This document shows positions 8,916-18,400 of a stretch of DNA of 64,000 bases, one piece after another. How positions within the stretch are numbered: the first letter of the stretch is position 1; every line of letters begins with the position of its first letter. The notes beneath the pieces are model-generated. The model was not told where the DNA came from, made no database searches, and was given only the letters and a program-made list of their open reading frames with translations. The position numbers were made by a program, and so were the translations under genes. The DNA is from Brevundimonas sp. (lineage in GTDB: Bacteria; Pseudomonadota; Alphaproteobacteria; Caulobacterales; Caulobacteraceae): positions 62,001 to 126,000 of the forward strand of contig NZ_JAHBYB010000008.1 in the NCBI RefSeq assembly GCF_019636155.1. Direction: 5' to 3'.

Positions 8916-10037
8916 ATGACGCCCGCCGACAGCGCCCAGACCCCTGCCGCCGCACCCCAGGCCAAGGCCCCGCCCGCAGCCTTCGGCAAGGGGTTCGTGA
9001 CCGACGCCTGGTATTTCGTCGCCCTGTCGCGCGATGTCGCGCCCGGATCGCTGCGTCGGCAGGAGCTGATGGGCGAACCGGTGCTGATCGGACGGACCAA
9101 CGGAGGGCAGGTCTTCGCCCTGCGCGACATCTGCCCGCACCGGGCCGCGCCCCTGTCGGCCGGCCGGGTGGTGCAGAAGCCCGGCGAGGGCGAGACGGTC
9201 GAATGCCCCTATCACGGCTGGCGGTTTCGGCCCGACGGCGCCTGCGCGGCCATTCCCTCCCTGGTCGAGGACCAGGCGTTCGAGACGGACCGCATCCGGG
9301 TGCGGGCCTATCCGGTTCGCGAGAGCCAGGGGCTGGTCTTCGTCTGGATGGCGTCCGATCCCCGCAATCCGGCCGAGCCGGACCACGAGCCGCCGGTATT
9401 CCCTGGCGTCGTCGGCGGGGGGGCCAAACTGGTCGAATGGATGGATTTCGACAGCCACATCGACCATGCCGTCGTCGGGCTGATGGACCCCGCCCACGGT
9501 CCCTATGTCCACCAACAGTGGTGGTGGCGGTCAGAGCATTCGATGCACGAGAAGGCCAAGGCCTTCGCCCCGGTCGAACACGGCTGGGCAATGGTGCGGC
9601 ATGCGCCCTCGTCGAACAGCCGGGCCTATCGCATCCTGGGCGGCGCGCCGGCGACCGAGATCACCTTCCGCCTGCCCGGCTATCGCTGGGAGCACATCCA
9701 GGTCGGCGAGAAGCAGGTCCTGGCCCTGACCTGCCTGACGCCCATCACCGAGACGAAGACGCGCATCACCCAGATCTTCTGGTCCGACCACTGGGTCTTC
9801 GGCCTGGCCAAGCCCTTCCTGCGCATGGGGGTGGTCGCCTTCCTGAAACAGGACGGCGGCATGGTGAACCTGCAGAACGAGGGGCTGCGCTACGACCCGG
9901 CCCTGATCTGGATCGACGACGCCGACAAACAGGCCAAATGGTACCAGCAGCTGAAGCGCGAATGGATGCGCAGCCGGGCCGAGGGTCGAGCCTTCGTCAA
10001 TCCCATCCAGCCGACCACCCTGCGCTGGAAGAGCTGA
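8916..10037 (+). CDS. Rieske [2Fe-2S] aromatic oxygenase alpha subunit-like protein
   Basis: A 373-residue Rieske non-heme iron oxygenase. The Rieske cluster ligands are C73/H75 (CPH) and C97/H100 (CPYH), followed by GWRF. The mononuclear iron site is D191-x2-H194-x4-H199 in MDPAHGPYVH. The opening WYFVALSRDV and overall size resemble vanillate O-demethylase and pheophorbide-type oxygenases rather than large benzoate or naphthalene dioxygenases. No ferredoxin or reductase partner is adjacent, so electrons must come from elsewhere. The first 25 residues are alanine/proline rich. The substrate is unknown. It converges with SCO1, leaving 3 bp between the stop codons. Confidence 0.9.
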   Translation: MTPADSAQTPAAAPQAKAPPAAFGKGFVTDAWYFVALSRDVAPGSLRRQELMGEPVLIGRTNGGQVFALRDICPHRAAPLSAGRVVQKPGEGETVECPYHGWRFRPDGACAAIPSLVEDQAFETDRIRVRAYPVRESQGLVFVWMASDPRNPAEPDHEPPVFPGVVGGGAKLVEWMDFDSHIDHAVVGLMDPAHGPYVHQQWWWRSEHSMHEKAKAFAPVEHGWAMVRHAPSSNSRAYRILGGAPATEITFRLPGYRWEHIQVGEKQVLALTCLTPITETKTRITQIFWSDHWVFGLAKPFLRMGVVAFLKQDGGMVNLQNEGLRYDPALIWIDDADKQAKWYQQLKREWMRSRAEGRAFVNPIQPTTLRWKS

Positions 10038-10040
10038 GGC

Positions 10041-10664
10041 TCAGCCGCGCGCCACGGCTCGGCGGATGACCTCCGCCGCCCGCTCCGGCCCCAGGTCGTG
10101 CGCTAGGGCGGTGCGGAAGCGGCCGTCCGGCCCCATCAGATAGATCGTCAGCGAATGCTGCATCGTATAGGCCTCGCCCTCGCCCACCCGGGCGTAGCTG
10201 GCGCGATAGGCCCCGGCGATGTCCCGCACCTGGTCCGGCGTGCCGGTCAGGCCGATGACGCCCCGGGGGAAGCCGTCGCTGGACAGATAGTCCTTCAGGG
10301 CCTGGGGGGTGTCGCGTTCCGGATCGACCGAAACGAAGACGACCTGCAGCGGCGGCCCGTCCGGGCCTAGCTGCTTCTGGGTGGCGTCCAGCATGGCCAG
10401 GGTCGTGGGACAGTAGTCTGGACAATAGGTGAAGCCGAAGAAGACCAGGCTCCATTTGCCGTTCAGCATCGTCTGGTCCACGGCGCGCCCGTCCTGATCC
10501 ACCATGGTGAAGTCGCCGCCGATCAGGGGCTGGCCCTGTTCGCTGACCTGGACGGCGCCGGCGTCGGGCGCGCGACGGCCGGACACGGCGATGGCCGCCA
10601 CGGCGATGACGGCCGCCAGGGCCACGCAGGCGGCGGCGAACAGAAGGATCGGGCGACGGGGCAT
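10041..10664 (-). CDS. senC: SCO1/SenC copper chaperone for cytochrome oxidase
   Basis: A 207-residue membrane-anchored thioredoxin-fold protein that delivers copper to cytochrome c oxidase (CuA) and takes part in redox signalling in photosynthetic relatives. One N-terminal membrane helix (about 6-27) is followed by the copper-binding CPDYC (C81, C85) and the distal histidine H170 in MQHS. VFVSVDPERDTP at about 109-120 is the family block. I chose the ATG at 10662-10664, which places the membrane helix at the N-terminus. It is divergent from regB with 42 bp between the starts, the arrangement known from Rhodobacter regB/senC. This suggests shared regulation by RegA of a respiratory gene. Confidence 0.93.
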   Translation of the reverse strand: MPRRPILLFAAACVALAAVIAVAAIAVSGRRAPDAGAVQVSEQGQPLIGGDFTMVDQDGRAVDQTMLNGKWSLVFFGFTYCPDYCPTTLAMLDATQKQLGPDGPPLQVVFVSVDPERDTPQALKDYLSSDGFPRGVIGLTGTPDQVRDIAGAYRASYARVGEGEAYTMQHSLTIYLMGPDGRFRTALAHDLGPERAAEVIRRAVARG

Positions 10665-10706
10665 GGGGCTCTCACGGTTCGGATCGCAGGGGTCTATAGA
10701 AGACGC

Positions 10707-12215
10707 GTGAGTTTCGAAGAAGCCTCGACATCGCCGCACCTGCACGACCCGGCCCGCGCCGGCGTCCTGGCCGGCTGGCGCGACCTGCCCCGGCGCGGAA
10801 GGGGCCTGTCGCTGCGGACCCTGATCGTTCTGCGCTGGCTGGCGCTGGCGGGCCAGACGGCGGCCGTCCTGACGGCCTTCTTCGCCCTGCATTTCCCCCT
10901 GCCGCTGGGGCCTTGCCTGGCCGTGATCACCGCCAGCGCGGTCATGAACCTGGCCGCCACCTCGCACCTGCGGCGCACGGACAACCGCCTGCCCGACGGC
11001 CGCCAGACGGCGGTGCAACTGGGGTTCGACATCCTGCAGCTGTCGACCATGCTGGCCCTGACCGGGGGACTGGAGAACCCCTTCTGCCTGCTGCTGGTGG
11101 CGCCGGTGACCATCGCGGCGGCGGCCCTGCCGTCGCGCCAGGCCCTGCTGCTGGGGCTGATGGTGCTGATCGCCGCGGGGGTGATGTTCTACTGGTCACT
11201 TCCCCTGCCTTGGCGGCCGGGCGAGCATCTGGACCTGCCGCCCCTCTATCGCTTCGGCATGGCCCTGGCCCTGGTCACGGGGGTGGTCTTCACCGCCGCC
11301 TATGCCTGGCGGGTGGCGGCCGACGCCGAGAAGCTGGAACTGGCCCTGGCCACGACCCAGGACGTGCTGCAGCGCGAGCAGAGGCTGGCGGCCCTGGGCG
11401 GGCTGGCGGCGGCGGCGGCGCACGAGCTGGGCACGCCCCTGGCGACCATCCAGGTGGTGGCCAAGGAACTGTTGCGCGCCTCGCCGCCCGACAGCCCGGC
11501 GGCCGAGGACGCGGCCCTGATCCTGCAGCAGTCGGAGCGGTGTCGGGGCATACTGAAACGCCTGTCCCAGCGGCCGGAGCAGGGCGACAAACTCTATGCC
11601 GACGTCGGGCTGAAGGCCCTTCTGGAGGAGGTTGTGGAGCCTCACCGCGGCTTCGACCTGGAGTTCCAGGTCGCCGTCCTGACCCCGCCCGGACGGCCGG
11701 CGCCGCGGGTCAAGCGCCTGCCAGAGATCATCCATGGCCTGTCGACCCTGGTCGAGAACGCCGCCGACTTCGCCGACAGCCGGGTGACGGTCCAGGCTAC
11801 GGTCGACGCGGGCTGGATCGAGATCGCCGTCATCGACGACGGCCCCGGCTTCGCCTCCGAGGTCCTGCCGCGCCTGGGAGAGCCCTATGTGACTACCCGC
11901 CCGCACGGCAAGGCGCGCCAGGCCCTGGCCGCCCAGATCGCCGCCGCGGCCCGCCCGGTGACCCCGTTCCGGGGCCGCAAGGCCTCGCCCAAGCCCGATC
12001 CCATCGCCCCCAGCCAGGGCGGCATGGGCCTGGGCTTCTTCATCGCCCGCACACTGCTGGAACGGACCGGAGGCGCGCTCAGTGTCGGTTCGGCCTCGCC
12101 CGAGGCGGGACGGCGAGGCGGCGGCCGGGGCGCGCGGGTGGCCGTTCGCTGGTCGCGCCAGACCCTGGAGGCGCCGCCCGAGGCCGGGGCCGAAATGTCG
12201 CAGCACGATGGCTGA
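10707..12215 (+). CDS. regB: Redox-sensing histidine kinase RegB/PrrB/ActS
   Basis: A 502-residue membrane histidine kinase. Six hydrophobic segments occupy about residues 38-200 and contain the ubiquinone-sensing heptapeptide GGLENPF (120-126), which matches the family G-G-x-x-N-P-F. The phosphorylated H239 is in AAAHELGTPLATI, and a conserved cysteine (C279, in QQSERCRGIL) is at the position of the redox-active cysteine of Rhodobacter RegB. The ATPase domain has DDGPGF and GGMGLGFFIA. Between the EPYVTTRP lid region and GGMGLG lies an extra stretch of roughly 35 residues rich in alanine, lysine and proline, which I do not recall from other RegB proteins. The start is GTG. It is co-transcribed with regA. 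Confidence 0.92.
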   Translation: MSFEEASTSPHLHDPARAGVLAGWRDLPRRGRGLSLRTLIVLRWLALAGQTAAVLTAFFALHFPLPLGPCLAVITASAVMNLAATSHLRRTDNRLPDGRQTAVQLGFDILQLSTMLALTGGLENPFCLLLVAPVTIAAAALPSRQALLLGLMVLIAAGVMFYWSLPLPWRPGEHLDLPPLYRFGMALALVTGVVFTAAYAWRVAADAEKLELALATTQDVLQREQRLAALGGLAAAAAHELGTPLATIQVVAKELLRASPPDSPAAEDAALILQQSERCRGILKRLSQRPEQGDKLYADVGLKALLEEVVEPHRGFDLEFQVAVLTPPGRPAPRVKRLPEIIHGLSTLVENAADFADSRVTVQATVDAGWIEIAVIDDGPGFASEVLPRLGEPYVTTRPHGKARQALAAQIAAAARPVTPFRGRKASPKPDPIAPSQGGMGLGFFIARTLLERTGGALSVGSASPEAGRRGGGRGARVAVRWSRQTLEAPPEAGAEMSQHDG

Positions 12216-12271
12216 GCCTTGACCGGAGCGACCCCGGCCCCGACCTGTCCGTATCAGGAGACCGAACACAG

Positions 12272-12826
12272 ATGTCCGACCTCGACGCCCGCATCACCGC
12301 CCTGGACGACCGAACCCTGCTGTTGCTCGACGACGACCAGGCGCTGCGCACCCGCATGGGCCGGGCGCTGGAGGCGCGCGGGTTCGAGGTGACCCTGGCC
12401 GCCTCGGTGGCCGAGGCCAACCAGGTGCTGCGCGAGCGGGTTCCCGCCTTCGGGGTGCTGGACATGCGGCTGGAGGACGGCAATGGGCTGAAGGTGGTCG
12501 AGACCATGCGCGAGCGGCGCCAGGACGCCCGCATCGTCATGCTGACCGGATATGGCGCCATCGCCACGGCCGTGGCGGCGGTCAAAGCCGGGGCGGTCGA
12601 CTATCTGTCCAAGCCCGCCGACGCCGACGACGTGGTCAAGGCCCTGCTGGCCGTCGGCGACGCGCCCGAACCACCCGAAAATCCCATGAGCGCCGACCGG
12701 GTGCGCTGGGAGCATATCCAGCGGGTCTATGAGCTGTGCGACCACAATGTTTCCGAGACGGCGCGCCGCCTGGGCATGCACCGGCGGACGCTTCAGCGGA
12801 TCCTGGCCAAGCGGGCGCCGCGATAG
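12272..12826 (+). CDS. regA: Response regulator RegA/PrrA/ActR
   Basis: A 184-residue response regulator that pairs with RegB to control respiratory and redox genes. The receiver domain has the acidic pocket D20-D22, phospho-acceptor D64 in GVLDMRLEDGNGL, T92 and K114. The compact C-terminal Fis-type helix-turn-helix is in DHNVSETARRLGMHRRTLQR, the nearly invariant RegA recognition region. It is 56 bp downstream of regB, with an aggag RBS at 12257-12261. Translation ends inside the left arm of a strong intrinsic terminator, so the operon stops here. The identity is very secure; the regulated genes are not known from this window, apart from the suggestive neighbour senC. Confidence 0.95.
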   Translation: MSDLDARITALDDRTLLLLDDDQALRTRMGRALEARGFEVTLAASVAEANQVLRERVPAFGVLDMRLEDGNGLKVVETMRERRQDARIVMLTGYGAIATAVAAVKAGAVDYLSKPADADDVVKALLAVGDAPEPPENPMSADRVRWEHIQRVYELCDHNVSETARRLGMHRRTLQRILAKRAPR

Positions 12827-12852
12827 GCGCGACGCGCCCATCGCTTTTTTTT
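12820..12852 (+). terminator. Intrinsic terminator of regB-regA
   Basis: A stem of GCGAT, one A/C mismatch and GGCGC pairs with GCGCC and ATCGC around a GAC loop (12820-12844), and eight T residues follow (12845-12852). The regA stop codon TAG (12824-12826) lies in the left arm. An eight-T run in DNA this GC-rich makes this the clearest rho-independent terminator in the window. Confidence 0.9.
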
Positions 12853-12912
12853 GGCCTAACGCTCGCGTCGCGGACGCTCGCTGCTTGAGGCCATTTTGGG
12901 CCTAAGGCTCGC
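12853..12912. repeat. Short degenerate direct repeats after regA
   Basis: GGCCTAACGCTCGC at 12853-12866 recurs as GGCCTAAGGCTCGC at 12899-12912 with one difference, and AGGCC/GGCCT around an ATTTTG spacer could form a small hairpin before the second copy. They lie between the regA terminator and the mmcB stop codon at 12927. They may be remnants of an intergenic repeat family. No coding potential is seen. Confidence 0.5.
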
Positions 12913-12926
12913 CCCTTGAAGTCGAA

Positions 12927-13373
12927 CTATTCTCGGAAGTTTCGCAGGGCGCCGAGCCGCGCGAACGCCAGGGTCAGAGCCTTGCGCCGCGCGGGGGGCA
13001 GGGGTGTCGAAGGCGCGTCGCGGACGACCGCGCCGCCGAAGCCGTCGGCGACGATCAGGCCGGGTTCGACGGGCAGGACGCCTTCGGGAAACTGGGGCGC
13101 GACCGCGAAATAGAAGGCGTCGCAATAGGGCCCGTATTCGTGCCATTTGCGGTCGACGCGGTAGTCTTCGACGCCCGACTTGACCTCGACGATGATGATG
13201 TCGCCGCGTGGGCCCAGGGCCATGACGTCGGCGCGGCGGCCGTTGGGCAGGCAGACCTCGGTCAGGGGCGCATAGCCCATGTCGACCATCAGCCGCGCCG
13301 CGCCGCGGGTGACGCCCAGCGTCGTCTCGGGCCGCGAGAAGACCAGTTCCAGATGCACGGCGGGGGCGGGCAT
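12927..13373 (-). CDS. mmcB: MmcB family DNA repair protein (putative endonuclease)
   Basis: A 148-residue protein of the MmcB family, a LexA-regulated alphaproteobacterial protein linked in Caulobacter to mitomycin C resistance. It has a PD-(D/E)XK-like nuclease core: E in LTEVCLPNGRRADVMAL (about 38-54), D in RADV, and the E-x-K pair in IIIVEVKSGVEDYRVDRKW (about 60-78). The length is normal. The ATG at 13371-13373 lies 10 bp from a perfect GTTC-N7-GTTC LexA operator, which supports SOS control. It is downstream of the DUF2007 gene on the same strand with 50 bp between, so the operator may give it an independent promoter. Confidence 0.9.
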   Translation of the reverse strand: MPAPAVHLELVFSRPETTLGVTRGAARLMVDMGYAPLTEVCLPNGRRADVMALGPRGDIIIVEVKSGVEDYRVDRKWHEYGPYCDAFYFAVAPQFPEGVLPVEPGLIVADGFGGAVVRDAPSTPLPPARRKALTLAFARLGALRNFRE

Positions 13374-13383
13374 CCGGGCATAT

Positions 13384-13398
13384 GTTCCGCTTGTGTTC
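13384..13398. promoter_or_regulatory. LexA operator (alphaproteobacterial SOS box)
   Basis: GTTCCGCTTGTGTTC is a perfect GTTC-N7-GTTC direct repeat, the LexA-binding motif established for Caulobacter and other alphaproteobacteria. It sits immediately upstream of mmcB, a known member of the SOS regulon in this group, and would overlap its promoter. Confidence 0.88.
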
Positions 13399-13423
13399 CG
13401 AAGGTCAAGCGGCGGGCCGGACC

Positions 13424-13867
13424 CTAGGGTGGGTCCAGCAATAGCTTGGCGACGATCGCCACCCCGCCCCAGACGGCGATGAACAGCAGGCCGGCCAGCA
13501 GCATTCCGGTCCCCGATACGCCGCGGAAACGCCGCGGCAGGCTGTTGCCCCAGAAGCCGCCCGTAGCGAAGGCGGCCAGGGCCATCAGCGCGCCGAAGGC
13601 CCAGGTTCGGGTCGGGCGCGGCGGCAGGTCATCGCCCTCGTCGGTGGCGAACTCGCCCGAACCGGCCCGGGCCAGCAGGTCGCGGGCCTGGTCGGCCTGG
13701 ACGCCGGGAACCATCAGCCGGATCCCCAGCGCCCGCTGCATCAGGGGATCGACCGTGGTCTGGAACCGCTCGGTCACGCTGACTTCGATGGCGTGCGAGG
13801 CCAGGAAGGCGGCGGCCAGATCGGCCTCATAGACGTCCTGGAAACGGGCGATCTCGACCAGGGACAA
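13424..13867 (-). CDS. DUF2007 domain membrane protein
   Basis: A 147-residue protein. Residues 1-70 form a DUF2007 (putative signal-transducing) domain with the pattern EIARFQDVYEADLAAAFLAS, then VSVTERF and LGIRLMVPGVQADQARDLL. Two membrane helices follow (about 88-104 and 121-142). The start is a TTG preceded by GGAAGG about 6 bp away; no ATG is available near that point. It lies 24 bp downstream of sucB, so it may be co-transcribed with sucA-sucB. The family has no proven function, and the link to the TCA genes may be only positional. Confidence 0.8.
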   Translation of the reverse strand: MSLVEIARFQDVYEADLAAAFLASHAIEVSVTERFQTTVDPLMQRALGIRLMVPGVQADQARDLLARAGSGEFATDEGDDLPPRPTRTWAFGALMALAAFATGGFWGNSLPRRFRGVSGTGMLLAGLLFIAVWGGVAIVAKLLLDPP

Positions 13868-13891
13868 CGCCCGCCTTCCCGACGTTCGGCC

Positions 13892-15412
13892 TTACAGATC
13901 CAGCAGGGCGCGTTGCGGGTCTTCCAGAAGTTCCTTGATACGCACAAGGAAGGTCACCGCCTCCTTGCCGTCGACGATGCGGTGATCGTAGCTGAGGGCC
14001 AGGTACATCATCGGGCGGATCTTGACCTCGCCGTTCACGGCCATCGGCCGCTGGACGATGTTGTGCATGCCCAGGATGCCGGACTGCGGCGCGTTCAGGA
14101 TCGGCGTCGACATCAGCGAGCCATAGGTGCCGCCGTTGGTGATGGTGAAGGTGCCGCCCTGAAGCTGGTCCAGCGTCAGGGCGCCGTCGCGGGCGGCCTT
14201 GCCCAGGGCGGCGATGCCTTTTTCGATCCCCGCCAGAGACAGGGCGTCCGCATCGCGCAGCACCGGCACCACCAGCCCCTTTTCGGTGCCGACGGCGATG
14301 CCGATGTCATAATGGTTCTTGTAGATGATGTCCGTGCCGTCGATCTCGGCGTTGACGGCCGGGATCTCGTGCAGGGCGGCGACGACCGCCTTGGTGAAGA
14401 AGCTCATGAAGCCCAGCTTCACCCCGTGGCGCTTCTCGAACGCCTCCTTGTACTGGGCGCGCAGGGCCATGACGTTGGTCATGTCCACCTCGTTGAAGGT
14501 GGTCAGCTGGGCGGCCGTGTTCTGCGATTCCTTCAGGCGGCGGGCGATGGTCTGACGCAGGCGCGTCATCTTCACCCGCTCTTCGCGCGGCTGGTCGGCG
14601 CGCGGCGCGGCCGGGGCGGCGGGCGCAGACGCCGGGGCGGCGGCCGGGGCGGGAGCGGCGGCGCCGATGGCGTTCAGGGCGTCGCCCTTGGTGATATTGC
14701 CCTTGGGACCGGTGGCGGCGATGGCCTTGGGATCCAGGTTGTTCTCGGCCACGACGCGGGCGGCGGCGGGCGACAGGTGCGGGCCGTCCGAGGCGGCGAC
14801 CTGGGCCGAGCCGGTGTTGGCGGGCGCGACCGCCGGGGCCTCGCCCGAGGCGGCGCCAGAGACCGCGATCCTCCCGATCGACTGGCCCGGGGTGACGCTG
14901 GCGCCGGTGTCGGCGGTGATGGTCAGGATACCCGAGGCGGGGGCCGAGACCTCGACGGCCACCTTGTCGGTCTCGATCTCGACCAGCAGTTCGTCCTTGG
15001 CGACGGTGTCGCCGTTCTTCTTCTTCCAGGCGCCCATGGTCCCTTCGGCGACGCTTTCGCCCATGGTCGGCACGGGGATGTCGATGCTGGCGGCGGCGGC
15101 CGGAACAGCCTCGGCCTTGGGCGCATCGGCCTTGGCGGTCTTGGCCGGCTTGTCGGTCTTGGCCGGAGCCGCCGCAGCGCCTTCGGAGACGACACCCAGG
15201 ACCGCGCCCGGGGTCACCGTGTCGCCGGCGTTGAAGCGGATTTCCGACAGCACGCCATCCGACGGCGAAACCACCTCCAGCGAGACCTTGTCGGTCTCCA
15301 GCTCGACCAGAAGTTCGTCCTTCTTCACCGGCTCGCCGGCGGCCTTGGTCCATTTGGCGATGGAGGCTTCGGTGACGGATTCGCCCAGGGCGGGGGTCAG
15401 GATGTCGGCCAT
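13892..15412 (-). CDS. sucB: 2-oxoglutarate dehydrogenase E2, dihydrolipoyl succinyltransferase
   Basis: A 506-residue E2 core protein of the 2-oxoglutarate dehydrogenase complex. It has two N-terminal lipoyl domains with lipoylated lysines K42 (ETDKVSLEV) and K150 (ETDKVAVEV), joined by an alanine/lysine/proline linker. A peripheral subunit (E3) binding domain follows at about 215-250 ([19 protein letters not shown]). The catalytic acyltransferase domain ends with [16 protein letters not shown], which holds the active-site histidine and aspartate. E. coli SucB has one lipoyl domain; two are more usual in pyruvate dehydrogenase E2, but position next to sucA and the catalytic domain argue for SucB. 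It starts 18 bp after the sucA stop. Confidence 0.93.
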   Translation of the reverse strand: MADILTPALGESVTEASIAKWTKAAGEPVKKDELLVELETDKVSLEVVSPSDGVLSEIRFNAGDTVTPGAVLGVVSEGAAAAPAKTDKPAKTAKADAPKAEAVPAAAASIDIPVPTMGESVAEGTMGAWKKKNGDTVAKDELLVEIETDKVAVEVSAPASGILTITADTGASVTPGQSIGRIAVSGAASGEAPAVAPANTGSAQVAASDGPHLSPAAARVVAENNLDPKAIAATGPKGNITKGDALNAIGAAAPAPAAAPASAPAAPAAPRADQPREERVKMTRLRQTIARRLKESQNTAAQLTTFNEVDMTNVMALRAQYKEAFEKRHGVKLGFMSFFTKAVVAALHEIPAVNAEIDGTDIIYKNHYDIGIAVGTEKGLVVPVLRDADALSLAGIEKGIAALGKAARDGALTLDQLQGGTFTITNGGTYGSLMSTPILNAPQSGILGMHNIVQRPMAVNGEVKIRPMMYLALSYDHRIVDGKEAVTFLVRIKELLEDPQRALLDL

Positions 15413-15430
15413 GGTCTTAGCGCTCTCAGG

Positions 15431-18400
15431 TCAGGCGAAGGCTTCGGTCAGGAAGGCGTTCAGTTCGGAAAGGTGGCGGCTCATCAGGCCGGCTGCGGTG
15501 GAGGCGGAGGCCGGGCGGCCGACGTATCGGGCGCGTTTGGCCCGGATGTCCAGCTTCTCCAGCGTCAGTTCCAGCCAAGGATCGACGAAGGTCCAGCCGC
15601 CCATGTTCTTGGGCTCTTCCTGGCACCAGACCAGTTCGGCCTGGGGGAAGCGGGCTAGTTCGGTCAGCAGCGACTTCATCGGCCAGGGATAGAACTGCTC
15701 CAGCCGCAGGATATAGACGTCGTCCACCGGCTTGCCCGCGGCGGCGTCCTTCTCGCGGCGTTCCAGCAGGTCGTAATAGACCTTGCCCGAGCACAGGATG
15801 ACGCGGCGGATGTCGGCGTCGGCCTTCAGGGTGATCCCCGCGACCTCGGGCCGGGTCTGGGCGTCGTCATGCAGCACCCGGTGGAAGGCCGAGCCCTCGG
15901 CCATGTCGGCCAGGGTGGACACGGCCTTCTTGTGACGCAGCAGCGACTTGGGTGTCATCAGGATCAGCGGCTTGCGGAACGGCCGATGCATCTGGCGGCG
16001 CAGGATGTGGAAATAGTTGGCCGGGGTGGAGCAGTTGGCGACCTGCATATTGTCCTCGGCGCAGGCCTGCAGGAACCGCTCAAGCCGGGCCGAGGAATGC
16101 TCCGGCCCCTGGCCCTCATAGCCGTGCGGCAGCAGCATGGTCAGGCCGCACATCCGCAGCCATTTGCGTTCGCCCGAGCTGATGAATTGGTCGATGACCA
16201 CCTGGGCGCCGTTGACGAAGTCGCCGAACTGGGCCTCCCACATCACCAGGGTGTTGGGGTCGGCCAGGGCGTAACCGTATTCGAAGCCCAGCACCGCCTC
16301 TTCCGACAGGGCCGAATCGATGACCTCGAAATGGGCCTGGCCCTCGCGCAGGTTGTTCAACGGGACGTAGCGGCTCTCGGTCGTCTGGTCGATCACGCCC
16401 GAATGGCGCTGGCTGAAGGTGCCGCGCACCGAATCCTGACCGGACAGGCGGATCGGGAAGCCTTCATCCAGCAGGCTGGCGAAGGCCAGGCTCTCGGCCG
16501 TGGCCCAGTCGATGTTCTGACCGGTCGTGATCGCCTCGCGCCGGCCGTCGATGACCCGTTTCAGCGTCTTGTGGATATCGACGGCGTTGGGAATGGTCGT
16601 CAGCCGCGCGCCCAGGTCGCGCAGTTTTTCGGCCGGGACGTCGGTGCTGCCACGCCGCTCGTCGCCATCGGCCAGGCCCATGCCGGTCCACTGGCCGTCC
16701 AGCCAGTCGGCCTTCTTGGCCTGGAAATCCTTGCCCGCGTCGAATTCGGCGTCCAGGAAGGCCTCGAACCGGGCGATCTCGGCCTCGACATCGGCCTCGG
16801 TCATCATGCCTTCGGCGACCAGGCGGCGCGAATAGGTCTCGCGGGTCGAGGGCTGGTCCTTGATCTTGCGATACATGACCGGCTGGGTGAAGGTCGGGTC
16901 GTCGCCCTCGTTGTGGCCGAAGCGCCGGTAGCAGAACATGTCCACCACCACGTCCTTGTGGAATTTCTGGCGGAACTCGGTGGCCACCTTGGCGGCGAAG
17001 ACCACCGCCTCGGGATCATCGCCGTTCACGTGGAAAATCGGCGCCTGGACCATCAGGGCCACGTCCGACGGATAGGGCGAGCTGCGCGAGTTGCGCGGGC
17101 TGGTGGTGAAGCCGATCTGGTTGTTGATGACGAAATGCAGGGTACCGCCGGTGCGGTAGCCCTTCAGCCCCATCAGGGCGAAACATTCGGCCACCACGCC
17201 CTGGCCGGCGAAGGCCGCGTCGCCGTGGATCAGAAGAGGGGCGACCTTGGTGCGGTCAAGGGCCCAGGTCTCTTCGGGCGCCCCGGCGTTGGCCTCGCGG
17301 ATGTCGAAGGCCTGTTTGGCGCGCGCCTTGCCCAGGACGACCGGGTTGACGATCTCCAGGTGCGAGGGGTTGGCGGTCAGCGACAGGTGGACCTTGTTCT
17401 CATCGAACTGCCGGTCCGAACTGGCGCCCATATGGTATTTGACGTCGCCCGAGCCCTCGACGTCGCTGGGCACGGTCGAGCCGCCCTGGAATTCGTGGAA
17501 GATGGCGCGATAGGGCTTGCCCATCACCGCCGCCAGGACGTTCAGCCGGCCCCGGTGGGCCATGCCCAGGACGATCTCGTCCACGCCCAGGGCGCCGCCG
17601 CGCTTGATCACCTGCTCCAGGGCCGGGACCATGGCCTCGCCGCCGTCCAGGCCGAACCGCTTGGTGCCGGGGAAGCGTTTGTGCAGGAAGCGTTCGAAGC
17701 CCTCGGCCTCGATCAGCTTGTTCAGGATGGCCAGCTTGCCTTCGCGGGTGAAGGTGTTGCGGTCGAACCGGTCGGCGCCCTCGAACCGCTGTTGCAGCCA
17801 GGCTTTCTCCTCGGGCTCGGCGATATGCATGAACTGGATGCCGATATTGCCGCAATAGATGGCCTTCAGCCGGGCCATGACCTCGCGGATCGTGCCGGTC
17901 TCAAGGCCCAGGACCCCGTCCAGATAGATGGGCCGGTCCATGTCGGCCTCGCCGAAGCCGTGGAATTCGGGCGTCAGCTCGGGATTGTTCGCCGGCAGTT
18001 CGATGCCCAGGGGGTCCAGGGTCGCCTGCAGGTGGCCGCGCACGCGATAGCTGCGGATCAGCATCAGGGCGCGGATGGAATCGTGGGCCGCGGCCCGCAC
18101 GGCGTCAGAAGACACGGCGGCGGCCGGCGCGGTCGGGGAGGGCGCGGCCTTGGCGGCCTTCGGGTCCGGCCTGGGCACCGGCCAGCGCCCGTCGAACACG
18201 GCGGTTTCCTCTGTCGGCTCGCTGACGGCGCCGCGGCCCCAGCCGCCGGCGTCGGCGGCGGCCTTCACGCTGTCGGCATTGTCGCGCAGCTGATCGAAGA
18301 AGGCGCGCCATTCGGCGGGCACCGAGGCGGGATCGGCGGCCCAACGGCCGTGCAGATCCTCAATGAAGGCGGCGTTCGACCCATAGAGGAAGGAGGTCTC

